Translations under genes and position numbers: made by a program
The notes under the pieces: model-generated
Told to the model about the DNA's origin: nothing
The model's database searches: none
Seen by the model: only the letters and a program-made list of their open reading frames with translations
Assembly: GCF_025965415.1 (NCBI RefSeq)
Contig: NZ_JAOPWY010000017.1
Span: 1-63,763, forward strand
Reading direction: 5' to 3'
DNA length: 63,763 bases
Source: Nocardioides sp.
GTDB lineage: Bacteria > Actinomycetota > Actinomycetes > Propionibacteriales > Nocardioidaceae
Shown here: positions 45,624 through 54,320 of the stretch, in pieces
Numbering within the stretch: position 1 is the stretch's first letter
Layout: each line of letters opens with the position of its first letter

Positions 45624-46283
45624 TCAGCCGAGGTCCACGTCCAGTCGCTCCGCCAGCTCGGCAGGCGTGATGCCGAAGGTCTCGACCACGCGTACGCCCT
45701 GCGGACCCACGTCGAACGTCGCCACGTCGGTGTAGACGCGGCTCACGCACCCGACGCCGGTGAGCGGGTAGGTGCACGAGGGCACGAGCTTGGGCGTGCC
45801 GTCCTTGGCGAACAGCGTCATCATCACGAAGACCTGCTTGGCGCCGATGGCGAGGTCCATCGCGCCACCGACGGCGGGGATCGCGTCGGGTGCGCCGGTG
45901 TGCCAGTTGGCCAGGTCGCCGTGCTCGGAGACCTGGAACGCGCCCAGGACGCAGACGTCGAGGTGGCCGCCGCGCATCATGGCGAAGGAGTCGGCGTGGT
46001 GGAAGTACGACGCCCCGGGAAGCTCGGTGACCGGGACCTTGCCGGCGTTGGTCAGGTCGGCGTCGACCTCGTCGCCGACCGCCGCCGGGCCCATGCCGAG
46101 CATGCCGTTCTCGGTGTGCAGGACGACGCCGGAGTCGTCGCCCAGGTGGTCGGCGACGAGGGTGGGCTGTCCGATGCCGAGGTTGACGAACGAACCGGGC
46201 GCGATGTCGCGGGCGATGGCGGCCGCGATCTCGTCCTTGCTGCGGGGAGTGCTGCGGGGAGTGCTGCGGGAGGCGCTGCTCAT
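45624..46283 (-). CDS. pcaJ: 3-oxoadipate CoA-transferase subunit B
   Basis: The 219 residues match CoA-transferase beta subunits: GSFVNLGIGQPTLVADHL near 30, the catalytic Glu in VLHTENGMLGMG near 57, and the C-terminal CTYPLTGVGCVSRVYTDVAT. With the alpha subunit it moves CoA from succinyl-CoA to 3-oxoadipate in aromatic ring degradation. An acetoacetate role is an alternative, but the PcaF-type thiolase upstream favours the former. The start overlaps the alpha-subunit stop by ATGA. Its N-terminus has a short tandem repeat (STPRSTPRS). Confidence 0.85.
   Translation of the reverse strand: MSSASRSTPRSTPRSKDEIAAAIARDIAPGSFVNLGIGQPTLVADHLGDDSGVVLHTENGMLGMGPAAVGDEVDADLTNAGKVPVTELPGASYFHHADSFAMMRGGHLDVCVLGAFQVSEHGDLANWHTGAPDAIPAVGGAMDLAIGAKQVFVMMTLFAKDGTPKLVPSCTYPLTGVGCVSRVYTDVATFDVGPQGVRVVETFGITPAELAERLDVDLG
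46239..46270. repeat. 12-nt tandem repeat in the start of pcaJ
   Basis: The unit GCTGCGGGGAGT occurs 2.7 times in a row. It encodes STPRSTPRS at the N-terminus of the CoA-transferase subunit. It could vary in copy number without shifting the frame. Confidence 0.6.
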
Positions 46284-46936
46284 GCGACCACGATCCTGTC
46301 CACGTAGATGCCGGGGGTGACGACCACCTCGGGGTCGATCTCGCCCACGTCCACGACCTCGCGCACCTGGGCCACGACCGTGGTCGCGGCAGTGGCCATG
46401 ACAGGCCCGAAGTTGCGTGCGGTCTTGCGGTAGACGAGGTTGCCGGCGCGGTCGGCGCGGTGGGCGCCGATGAGGGCGACGTCACCCTTGATCGGCATCT
46501 CGAGCACGTAGGTCCTGCCGTCGATCTCGCGCGTCTCCTTGCCCTCGGCCAGGGGCGTGCCGACGCCGGTCGGGCAGAAGAACGCGCCGATCCCCGCGCC
46601 GGCCGCGCGCATCCGCTCGGCCAGGTTGCCCTGCGGCACGACCTCGAGCTCGATCTCCCCGGCACGGTAGAGCCCGTCGAAGACCCACGAGTCGGACTGC
46701 CGGGGGAAGGAGCAGACCACCTTGCGGACCCTCCCGGCGGCGAGGAGCGCCGCGAGACCGGTGTCGCCATTACCCGCGTTGTTGGACACGACGGTCAGGT
46801 CCGTGGCGCCCTGCTCGATCAGCGCATCGATGAGGGCCACCGGCATCCCGGCCATGCCGAAGCCGCCGATGAGCACGGTGCTGCCGTCGGCGATCCCGGC
46901 CACGGCGTCGGCCGTGTCCTCGCAGACCTGGGTCAT
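46280..46936 (-). CDS. pcaI: 3-oxoadipate CoA-transferase subunit A
   Basis: The ATG at 46936 overlaps the thiolase stop by ATGA. The 218-aa alpha subunit has DGSTVLIGGFGMAGMPVALI near 18-37, SNNAGNGDTGLAALLAAGRV near 52-71, FFCPTGVGTPLAEGKE near 120-135 and DPEVVVTPGIYVDRIV at the end, all typical of the family. It works with the beta subunit encoded next. The operon order is thiolase, A, B. Confidence 0.9.
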   Translation of the reverse strand: MTQVCEDTADAVAGIADGSTVLIGGFGMAGMPVALIDALIEQGATDLTVVSNNAGNGDTGLAALLAAGRVRKVVCSFPRQSDSWVFDGLYRAGEIELEVVPQGNLAERMRAAGAGIGAFFCPTGVGTPLAEGKETREIDGRTYVLEMPIKGDVALIGAHRADRAGNLVYRKTARNFGPVMATAATTVVAQVREVVDVGEIDPEVVVTPGIYVDRIVVA

Positions 46937-48111
46937 GAATCGTTCTCCAGCACCACCGCGAGCCCCTGGCCGACGCCGATGCAGATCGCGGCGACGCCCC
47001 AGCGCTCGCCGCTCTGCTGGAGTCGGTGGGCCAGCGTGCCGAGGACCCGGGTGCCGCTGGCGCCCAGGGGGTGCCCGATGGCGATCGCGCCGCCCTTCGT
47101 GTTCACGATCTCCGGGTCGATCCTCCATGCGTCGACGCAGGCGAGCGACTGGACGGCGAAGGCCTCGTTGAGCTCCACCGCGCCCACGTCGCTCCACGTG
47201 ATCCCGGCGCGCGCCAGCGCCTTGTTCGCCGCCTCGACCGGGGCGAAGCCGAAGTCCTGCGGGTCGAGCGCGTGGATGCCGCGGCCGGCCACCCTCGCCA
47301 GGGGAGCGACGCCGAACCCGGCGTCCTCGGCGCCCAGCAGCACCGCCGAGGCACCGTCGTTCAGCGGCGAGGCGTTGGCCGCGGTGATGGTGCCGTCCTT
47401 GCGGAACGACGGCTTCAGGCCGCTGAGCCTCTCGGCGCTCGAGCCGGGGCGGATGCCCTCGTCGCGAGCGAGGTCGGCGCCCGGCACGGCGACGACCAGG
47501 TCGTCGTAGAACCCGGATTCCCAGGCGGCGTCGGCGAGGAGGTGCGAGCGGGCCGCGAACTCGTCCTGGCGCTCGCGCGAGATCGCGAAGCGGTCGGCGA
47601 GCATCTCGTTGGCCTCGCCCAGCGACACGGTCCACTCCGCCGGCATCCGCTCGTTGACCAGCCGCCAGCCGAGCGTCGTCTACACCGCGGTCACGTTGCC
47701 GGCGGGAAAGGCGCGCGACGGCTTGGGCAGCACCCACGGGGCGCGGGTCATCGACTCGACGCCGCCGGCGACGACGACGTCGGCGTCGCCGGACTCGATG
47801 AGGCGCGAAGCCGTCATCGCCGCATCGAGGGAGGAGCCGCACAGCCGGTTGACCGTCGTGGCCGACACGGAGGTCGGGAGGCCCGCGAGCAGGACGGCCA
47901 TCCTGCCGACGTTCCGGTTGTCCTCCCCCGCACCGTTGGCGTTGCCCCACACCACGTCGCCGATCCTGGCGGGATCGAGGTCGGGTGCCTGCGCGAGCAC
48001 CCCTGTCAGGGCGGTTGCCGCGAGGTCGTCGGGGCGGACCTCGGCGAGGGCGCCGCCGAAGCGGCCGAAGGGAGTGCGGGCAGCGGCGTAGAGGAAGGCA
48101 GACGTGGTCAC
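46933..48111 (-). pseudogene. pcaF: 3-oxoadipyl-CoA thiolase gene with internal TAG
   Basis: The GTG at 48111 starts a thiolase whose frame runs to 46933 (392 codons) but holds one TAG at 47682-47680, codon 144, after RAFPAGNVTAV. Downstream the same frame continues as TTLGWRLVNERMPAEWTVSL to the end. Features are PcaF-like: GNANGAGEDNRNVGRMAVLL, nucleophile C91 in VNRLCGSSLDA, GHPLGASGTRVLG and CIGVGQGLA. The family reaction splits 3-oxoadipyl-CoA to succinyl-CoA and acetyl-CoA. A single base change (a serine codon to TAG) explains the break. It is either a recent inactivation, a sequencing error or, less likely, readthrough. Without repair the pca block would lack its last step. Confidence 0.85.
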
Positions 48112-48193
48112 GGCTCGACCGTACGAGGACCGACTCATCTCGTCCAACACGTGGTTCCGACTGATTGATCTGGGTGTGCGATAAATTGCCGTC

Positions 48194-49078
48194 ATGGAGC
48201 TGCGGACCCTGCGCTACTTCCTCGCCGTCGCCGACGAGCTCCACTTCGGCCGAGCGGCCGCCCGGCTGCACGTGGCGCAGTCCGCCCTCTCGGCGCAGGT
48301 CAAGCAGCTGGAGAACGAGGTCGGACTCGTGCTGCTCGACCGCTCCACCCGCCACGTGGAGCTCTCCGAGGCCGGGCGCCGCTTCCGCGAGCACGCGCTC
48401 CGCATCACGGGCGCAGCCAGCAACGCCGAGGCCGACATGCGCGCGCTGGCGCAGGGCCTCACCGGGCGGGTCTCGGTCGGCTTCGTCGGCACGGCGACGT
48501 ACGACGTCCTCCCCCAGGTCGCGCGACGCGTCCACGACGAGCTGCCCGACGTCGAGCTGGTCCTGCGGGGCGAGCTCCTCAGCCCCGAGCTGTACGCCGG
48601 GATCGAGTCGGGCACCTTCGACCTCGCCCTGTTACGCCCTGGAGCCGCCCGGGACGGCGTACGACTCCGCCCACTGCGGACCGAGCGCCTGGTCGCCGCT
48701 CTCCCCTCGCGACACCGGCTCGCGACCGGCGAGACCGTCGCCCTGGCGGACCTGGCGAGCGAGGCATTCGTCATCCACCCGTCGGGTGACCACTCGTCGA
48801 TGCACGACCAGGTCCTGGCCGCGTGCGGCCGTGCGGGCTTCCGCCCCGCGCGCCTGGTCGAGGTCGGCGAGACCGCCACGCTCGTGGTCTTCGTCGCGGC
48901 CGGCCTCGGAGTGGCCCTGGTGCCGGAGCCGGTCCGGAGCCTTGCCGTCGCAGGGGCGACCTACGTCCAGCTCGCCGATCCGGAGACGGTCGACCTGGCC
49001 CTCGCCTCACGCACCGGGGAACCCTCCGCCGCTGCGGCGCGGGTCGCCCGGATCATCGGGGAGACCGTGCGCGACTGA
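48194..49078 (+). CDS. LysR-family regulator
   Basis: The 294 residues have an N-terminal winged helix (LRYFLAVADELHFGRAAARL, AQSALSAQVKQLENEVGLVL, about 5-60) and a substrate-binding domain with YDVLPQVARRVHDELPDVEL and VFVAAGLGVALVPEPVRSL. It is divergent from the pca genes with 82 bp between, the usual arrangement for a regulator of aromatic degradation, so the likely inducer is a pathway intermediate. Its stop overlaps the start of the next glycan gene by one base, which also ties it to that cluster. Confidence 0.9.
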   Translation: MELRTLRYFLAVADELHFGRAAARLHVAQSALSAQVKQLENEVGLVLLDRSTRHVELSEAGRRFREHALRITGAASNAEADMRALAQGLTGRVSVGFVGTATYDVLPQVARRVHDELPDVELVLRGELLSPELYAGIESGTFDLALLRPGAARDGVRLRPLRTERLVAALPSRHRLATGETVALADLASEAFVIHPSGDHSSMHDQVLAACGRAGFRPARLVEVGETATLVVFVAAGLGVALVPEPVRSLAVAGATYVQLADPETVDLALASRTGEPSAAAARVARIIGETVRD

Positions 49079-50136
49079 TGCCCCGGACGGTGCGGCGATC
49101 GGACCGCCCGGCCGTTCCACCCGATGGGCTGTTGTCCTTGCTCGACACACGGACGACGATCGACCAGGAGACAGAGGCCGCCGACCACGTGGGGCGCGAG
49201 CCCACGAGCAACACGGAGCGGAGGTCGGGCGTGCTGGGTGGCGTCCGCAGACCCGTCGCCGCACGTGAGCGCAGTCGAGTCGTGCGCTGGTGGCGCCTGT
49301 GGCGCACGCGCCGCCCGCGCACCTTCAACGACAAGGTCCGCTACAAGATGTTGCGTGACCACCGGCCGCTGATGGTGACGTTCGCCGACAAGCTGGCCGT
49401 GCGTGAGCACGTCGCGGCGCTGGCAGGGCCGGACGCCCTTCCGCGCCTCCTGCACGTCCTCGACCAGCCCAGGGACCTGGTGGACGCCGCATTGCCGCCG
49501 GACTACGTGCTGAAGCCCACCCACGGCAGTGGGGTCGCCGTCATCGTCTCGGCGCAGGCAGAAGTGGTCTCCCGACTGCCGGACGTGCGGCATGCCTGGG
49601 GCTACCACCACGTGCGGCCGGAGATGGCCCCGGTCGAGCACCTCGTGGCCCTGGGCGAGTCCTGGCTGTCCCAGCTCTACGGCCAGGGCCCGAACCGCGA
49701 GTGGGCCTACGGGCACGTGCCCCGGCGACTCCTCGTCGAAGAGCTGCTGACCGACGCCGGCGGCCGCATCCCGGACGACTACAAGTTCTTCGTCTTCCAC
49801 GGCACGTGCCGCTACGTCCAGGTCGACCGGGGACGCTTCGACCGCAGGACGCAGGACTTCTACACACGTACCTGGGAGCACCTGGCGCTCAGCGGGGGCA
49901 ATCCGTGGGCAGTCCCGGAGATCCCCGAGCCGGTGCGACTCCAGGGGATGCTCGACCTGGCCGAGCAGCTCGCGGAGGGCACCGACTTCGTCCGGGTGGA
50001 CCTCTACGACCTGCCCCGGGGCATCGTCTTCGGAGAGCTGTCGAGCTTCCCCGCCGGCGGCGACAGTCCCTTCGAGCCGGAGTCGTTCAACCTGGAGTTC
50101 GGTGGCCACTGGACTCCTCCACGGCGCTATCGCTGA
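49078..50136 (+). CDS. TupA-like ATP-grasp protein
   Basis: From the ATG at 49078 (TGATG with the LysR stop) there are 352 residues; an internal start near 49230 is possible, since conserved sequence begins at VRRPVAARERSRVVRWW. Family features are FNDKVRYKMLRDHRP (about 83-97), DYVLKPTHGSG near 143, the core RIPDDYKFFVFHG and RVDLYDLPRGIVFGELSSFP. TupA-like proteins sit in surface-polysaccharide or teichuronopeptide clusters and probably join amino acids to sugars using ATP. It is the first of five glycan genes. Confidence 0.8.
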   Translation: MPRTVRRSDRPAVPPDGLLSLLDTRTTIDQETEAADHVGREPTSNTERRSGVLGGVRRPVAARERSRVVRWWRLWRTRRPRTFNDKVRYKMLRDHRPLMVTFADKLAVREHVAALAGPDALPRLLHVLDQPRDLVDAALPPDYVLKPTHGSGVAVIVSAQAEVVSRLPDVRHAWGYHHVRPEMAPVEHLVALGESWLSQLYGQGPNREWAYGHVPRRLLVEELLTDAGGRIPDDYKFFVFHGTCRYVQVDRGRFDRRTQDFYTRTWEHLALSGGNPWAVPEIPEPVRLQGMLDLAEQLAEGTDFVRVDLYDLPRGIVFGELSSFPAGGDSPFEPESFNLEFGGHWTPPRRYR

Positions 50137-50219
50137 CCGTCGGGCGCCGCGCTCCCCGACCCCACCACCCGCTCGGGTGGAGAGGCGATTCAAGAGGCCC
50201 GATCGGGGTACCTCGACGC

Positions 50220-51326
50220 ATGACGACTGCGCAGCGCCCCAAGGCCACGGCCAGGTCCGAGCCCCTCACCGTGGCGTCGGTGCCCTCTGGACACGTCTAC
50301 GTACGCCATCTCGATCCGCTGAGCGGCACCCACGTGGTCCGCCTTCCCGACCCGGATCCGGGCCATCCCGATCGTCCGGCGGGAGCCACGTGGTGGCCCC
50401 CGGTGATGCTTGACCCCGAGTGGGCGCGGCACGCCGACCTCGACGTGTTCCACCTGCACTTCGGCTTCGACGCCTGCACGCCCGAGGGCCTCGACAAGCT
50501 GACCCGGGTGCTGCGGGGACGCGACAAGCCGTTCGTGTTCACCGTCCACGACCTGCGCAACCCCCACCACGAGGACCGGCGGCTCCACGACGACCAGCTC
50601 GACGTGCTCGTCCCGGCAGCCGACGCGGTGCTCACCCTGACGCCCGGCGCTGCGAGCGAGATCCGCCGACGATGGAACCGTGAGGCAGTGGTCGTCCCGC
50701 ACCCGCACGTCGTGGACCTGCCGATCCTGACCAGGGCGCTGGAGGTGCGGCCGCGGTGGCGCAATCGTCCCTTCCGGGTCGGCCTGCACCTCAAGAGCCT
50801 GCGCGCCAACATGGACCCGATGCGGATCCTCCCGACGCTCGTGGAGACCGTGGGCGGGCTGGACGACGCTGTCCTCCAGGTGAACTGCCACCGGGACATC
50901 CTCGAGGCAGACGGAGCGCGCCACGACGTCGAGCTGTCCGCCTGGCTGCGCCGTGAGGCGGCCGCACGCCGCCTCGAGCTCCACGTGCACGACTACTACT
51001 CCGACGACGACCTGTGGGCCTACCTCGCGTCGCTCGACCTCTCCGTGCTGCCCTACACGTTCGGCACACACTCGGGATGGCTCGAGGCCTGCCGGGATCT
51101 CCAGACCACCGTGCTCGCGCCCAGCTGCGGCTACTACGCCGAGCAGGGACCGATCCTCACCTACACCAACGACGGGGACGCGTTCGACGCCGACTCGCTC
51201 CGCGCCGCCGTCGTGCGCGCCCACGCCGAGCGTCCTCGGTGGGGGGCGAGCCTCGACGAGCGCACCGCGCAGCGGCGCGAGGTGGCGCGGGTCCACGAAC
51301 GGCTCTACCGGGATCTGAGCAGATGA
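50220..51326 (+). CDS. Glycosyltransferase (GT-B type), first
   Basis: From the ATG at 50220 there are 368 aa, with a 83-bp gap after the TupA-like gene. The N-terminal half has FHLHFGFDACTPEGLDKLTR (about 79-98) and FVFTVHDLRNPHH, typical of GT-B donors with a small N-domain. The C-terminal half has FRVGLHLKSLRANMDPMRIL, a DYYSDDDLWAYLASLDLSVL segment and SGWLEACRDLQTTVLAPSCG, like GT4 enzymes, though the E-x7-E motif is not clear. Acceptor unknown. The stop overlaps the next start by ATGA. Confidence 0.75.
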   Translation: MTTAQRPKATARSEPLTVASVPSGHVYVRHLDPLSGTHVVRLPDPDPGHPDRPAGATWWPPVMLDPEWARHADLDVFHLHFGFDACTPEGLDKLTRVLRGRDKPFVFTVHDLRNPHHEDRRLHDDQLDVLVPAADAVLTLTPGAASEIRRRWNREAVVVPHPHVVDLPILTRALEVRPRWRNRPFRVGLHLKSLRANMDPMRILPTLVETVGGLDDAVLQVNCHRDILEADGARHDVELSAWLRREAAARRLELHVHDYYSDDDLWAYLASLDLSVLPYTFGTHSGWLEACRDLQTTVLAPSCGYYAEQGPILTYTNDGDAFDADSLRAAVVRAHAERPRWGASLDERTAQRREVARVHERLYRDLSR

Positions 51327-52426
51327 CGGCCCTGCTCACTGCTCGCCCGACGAGGGAGTCCCTGCGGATCTGCCTGCTCGCCAACAGCCGCTTCCCGATC
51401 GCCGAGCCGTTCACCGGGGGGCTGGAGTCGATGACGTGGCACCTCGCGCGCGAGCTCATGCGCCGCGGCCACGAGGTCGCCGTCTTCGCCGCCCGCGGGT
51501 CGGACCCGGCACTCGGGGTGGTCGAGCTCGAGGTGGACGCCCTCCACGAGCACCCCGGTCGACACGACGTCGACGCGCCGCCGTACGTCGAGGTGGCCGA
51601 GCACCACGCCTACCTCTCGGTCATGCTCGAGCTGTCGGGACGTGCCGGGCGGGGCTACGACGTCGTGCACAACAACAGCCTCCACTACCTGCCGGTCGCG
51701 ATGGCCAGGTCGTTGCCCATGCCGCTGCTGACCACCTTGCACACTCCACCGCTGTGGTGGCTGGAGTCGGCCGTGCGGCTCGACGGTGGCGCCAGCTCCT
51801 TCGCCGCCGTGTCCCGCTTCACCGCGCAGTCGTGGTCGTCGATCGCCGAGAGCGTGTGCGTGCCCAACGGCATCGACGTAGCCGGGTGGCCCGCCGGCCC
51901 CGGCGGCCATGCCGCGGTGTGGTCCGGTCGCCTGGTCGCGGAGAAGGCCCCGCACCACGCCGTCCACGCCGCGCGGCGCGCCGGTGTCCCGATCGTGCTC
52001 GCGGGTCCTGTCCTGGACGTCGACTACTTCCGCGCCGAGATCGAGCCGCTGCTGGGCAGCGACGCGACCTACGCCGGGCACCTGCAGCAGGCCGACCTCG
52101 CCACGCTGGTCGGTGCGTCGGCCGTCGCGGTGGTGACCCCCGCGTGGGACGAGCCGTACGGACTGGTGGCCGCCGAGGCGCTGTCCTGCGGCACGCCGGT
52201 GGCGGCGTACGCCCGGGGCGGGCTCCCCGAGGTGCTGACCCACGACACGGGCCGGCTGGCCGCCTCCGGTGACGTCGACGCACTCGCGAGGGCCATCGGA
52301 GAGGCCGTCGGCCTGGACCGGTCACGGTGCCGCGAGCGCGCCGTGGCCGACCTGTCCCTCGAGCGCATGGTCGACTCCTACGAGGGCCTCTACCGCCAGA
52401 TGGTGCACAGCAGGTTGGCTGCGTGA
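51323..52426 (+). CDS. Glycosyltransferase family 4
   Basis: The 367-residue GT-B enzyme has GGLESMTWHLARELMRRGHE near 34-53, NGIDVAGW after the N-domain, GRLVAEKAPHHAVHAARRAG and the GT4 donor-site motif TPAWDEPYGLVAAEALSCGTP with E-x7-E. It transfers a nucleotide-sugar unit with retention. It overlaps both neighbours (ATGA and GTGA), so it belongs to a coupled glycan-assembly operon. Confidence 0.9.
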   Translation: MTALLTARPTRESLRICLLANSRFPIAEPFTGGLESMTWHLARELMRRGHEVAVFAARGSDPALGVVELEVDALHEHPGRHDVDAPPYVEVAEHHAYLSVMLELSGRAGRGYDVVHNNSLHYLPVAMARSLPMPLLTTLHTPPLWWLESAVRLDGGASSFAAVSRFTAQSWSSIAESVCVPNGIDVAGWPAGPGGHAAVWSGRLVAEKAPHHAVHAARRAGVPIVLAGPVLDVDYFRAEIEPLLGSDATYAGHLQQADLATLVGASAVAVVTPAWDEPYGLVAAEALSCGTPVAAYARGGLPEVLTHDTGRLAASGDVDALARAIGEAVGLDRSRCRERAVADLSLERMVDSYEGLYRQMVHSRLAA

Positions 52427-53430
52427 TCGGCTACTACGTCCACCACCAGGGCAGCGGCCACCTGCACCGGGCGATGACGGTCGCTCCCCATCTGCCGGGC
52501 CCGGTCACCGGCCTGTCGTCCCTGCCCCGGCCGCCCGCGTGGCCCGGCCCCTGGCTCCAGCTCGCGCGCGACGACGCCGCGCCCTCCTACGGCGAGGCCG
52601 ACGTCACGGCCGGGGGCCGTCTGCACTGGGTGCCCCTGGGCGACGAGGGCCTGCGGGGACGGATGTCGGCCCTGGCCGGATGGATCGACCGCGAGTCGCC
52701 GAGCGCGCTCGTCGTCGACCAGTCGGTCGAGGTCTGCCTCCTCGCCCGCCTGCACGGCGTACCCGTCGTGGCCATGACCGCGCCGGGACGTCGTACCGAT
52801 CCTCCTCACCTGCTCGGCTTCGGCGCCGCGTCGGCAGTCGTCGGGGCATGGCCGGACGGGTGGACCGACCGCCTGCTGCCGGGACTCGACCCCACTTCCT
52901 ACGACGTCGATGCCGTCGGGGCCGTCGCGAGGTTCGCCAGCCCGTCCTCGCCGGTGCCGTCCCACCGTCGTCGTGCGCACGCGGTCCTCCTGGCGGGGAC
53001 CGGCGGTGACGGGTTCACGGCCGACGCCGTCGCCCGCGCCCAGGACCAGAGCCCCGACTGGGACTGGACGATCCTGAGCCGGAGCCTGGGGTCCTGGCAC
53101 GCCGATCCCGCGGCCGTGCTCGCGAGTGCCGACGTCGTGGTGCTCCACCCCGGCCAGAACTCCCTCGCCGAGGTGGCCGCCCTGCGTGTGCCCGCCATCG
53201 TGGTCCCGGCACCGCGGCCCTTCGACGAACAGCACGTCACCGCGGCCGCCCTGGTCGCGGGGTGGCCGGCCGTCATGGTCGAGTCGGTGCCCGACATCGG
53301 CTGGCTCGACCTGCTCCACGAGGCGATGCTCCTCGACGGTCAGCGCTGGGCGGACTGGTGCGACGGCGCGGCACCGGAGCGCATCGCCGAGGTCGTGACC
53401 CGCGTCGCCGGCGACGAGCAGGCCCCGTGA
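52423..53430 (+). CDS. GT28/MurG-like glycosyltransferase
   Basis: From the GTG (GTGA overlap) there are 335 residues. The N-terminus IGYYVHHQGSGHLHRAM has the G-x-GH-x-x-R loop of MurG/UGT-like enzymes. The C-terminal half has LLAGTGGDGFTADAVARAQD, SADVVVLHPGQNSLAEVAAL and VVPAPRPFDEQHVTAAALV, the nucleotide-sugar site (G-x-N-S-x-x-E and D/E-Q-x-x-N/T). It likely adds a sugar to the growing glycan. The stop overlaps the next start by GTGA. Confidence 0.85.
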   Translation: MIGYYVHHQGSGHLHRAMTVAPHLPGPVTGLSSLPRPPAWPGPWLQLARDDAAPSYGEADVTAGGRLHWVPLGDEGLRGRMSALAGWIDRESPSALVVDQSVEVCLLARLHGVPVVAMTAPGRRTDPPHLLGFGAASAVVGAWPDGWTDRLLPGLDPTSYDVDAVGAVARFASPSSPVPSHRRRAHAVLLAGTGGDGFTADAVARAQDQSPDWDWTILSRSLGSWHADPAAVLASADVVVLHPGQNSLAEVAALRVPAIVVPAPRPFDEQHVTAAALVAGWPAVMVESVPDIGWLDLLHEAMLLDGQRWADWCDGAAPERIAEVVTRVAGDEQAP

Positions 53431-54233
53431 CGACCGCGGTCGTGACGATCGCGCACGGTCGCCACGACCACCTGGCACGGCAGCGCGCCTCGCTCGCCCG
53501 GGCGGGCTCCAGCCTGGCCGACCACGTCGTCGTGGCCATGGACGACCCGCACCTGGCCGCCAGCGACTGGTGCGCGGCCTCGGTGTCGACCACCCCCCTC
53601 GGGCTCCCGCTCGCCGCCGCCCGCAACTGCGGCGCGCAGGTGGCCATCGACCGCGGCGCCACGACGCTGGTCTTCCTCGACGTCGACTGCCTGGCCGCCC
53701 CCGCCCTCGTCGGGGCGTACGCCGCAGCGGTCGCCGATGCGCCGACGACCGTCTGGTCCGGCCCCGTCACCTACCTCGACCCGCCTCCGTCCGGCGGCTA
53801 CGACCTCGACGCGCTGAGCGCTCTCGACTCCCCGCACGCGGCGCGACCCGCCCCCGCGATCGGGGAGCGCCTCACCGGCGCCGACCCCGATCTCTTCTGG
53901 TCGCTCTCCTTCGCCTGCTCCGTCGAGGCCTGGCACCGCACCGGCGGGTTCCACGAGGCGTACGTCGGCTACGGCGGGGAGGACACCGACTTCGGCCGGG
54001 TCGTGCTCGACGTGGGACTGGACCTGGGCTGGGTGGGCGCAGCGCGCGCCTACCACCAGTGGCACCCGGTGTCGCGCCCTCCGGTCGAGCACGTCGTCGA
54101 CATCGTCCGCAACGCGGAGATCTTCCGCGAGCGCTGGGGCACCACCCCGATGCTCGGCTGGCTCGAGGTGTTCGAGGAGCGCGGTCTGGTGCGCCGCGCC
54201 CGCCACGGTCGGTGGCTCACTTCCGTGGAGTGA
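53427..54233 (+). CDS. Glycosyltransferase family 2
   Basis: The 268 residues have TTAVVTIAHGRHDHLARQRA at the start, the GT-A metal motif FLDVDCLAAPALVGAY (DVD, about 77-79) and SFACSVEAWHRTGGFHEAYV followed by GYGGEDTDFGRVV, the ED acceptor-site motif near 186. It is the last gene of the glycan operon and converges on the catalase gene. Confidence 0.9.
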   Translation: MTTAVVTIAHGRHDHLARQRASLARAGSSLADHVVVAMDDPHLAASDWCAASVSTTPLGLPLAAARNCGAQVAIDRGATTLVFLDVDCLAAPALVGAYAAAVADAPTTVWSGPVTYLDPPPSGGYDLDALSALDSPHAARPAPAIGERLTGADPDLFWSLSFACSVEAWHRTGGFHEAYVGYGGEDTDFGRVVLDVGLDLGWVGAARAYHQWHPVSRPPVEHVVDIVRNAEIFRERWGTTPMLGWLEVFEERGLVRRARHGRWLTSVE

Positions 54234-54271
54234 GGGGCCGGCTGGGGCGGACCAGTGGCGCTGGAGGCTGA

Positions 54272-54308
54272 GGCAGCCGCGGCCCACAGATAGTGCGCCA
54301 CGGCTGCC
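54272..54308. terminator. Hairpin between glycan operon and catalase
   Basis: GGCAGCCG (54272-54279) pairs with CGGCTGCC (54301-54308) in the 87-bp gap between two convergent genes. It may stop transcription from both sides. No U-tract. Confidence 0.4.
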
Positions 54309-54320
54309 ACAGCCCTGACC

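Noticed and set aside
41881..46770. Very long minus-strand frame opposite the carboxylase gene
   Set aside because: The sequence is low-complexity Asp/Arg/Val-rich and follows third-position GC bias; the plus strand has clear carboxylase motifs.
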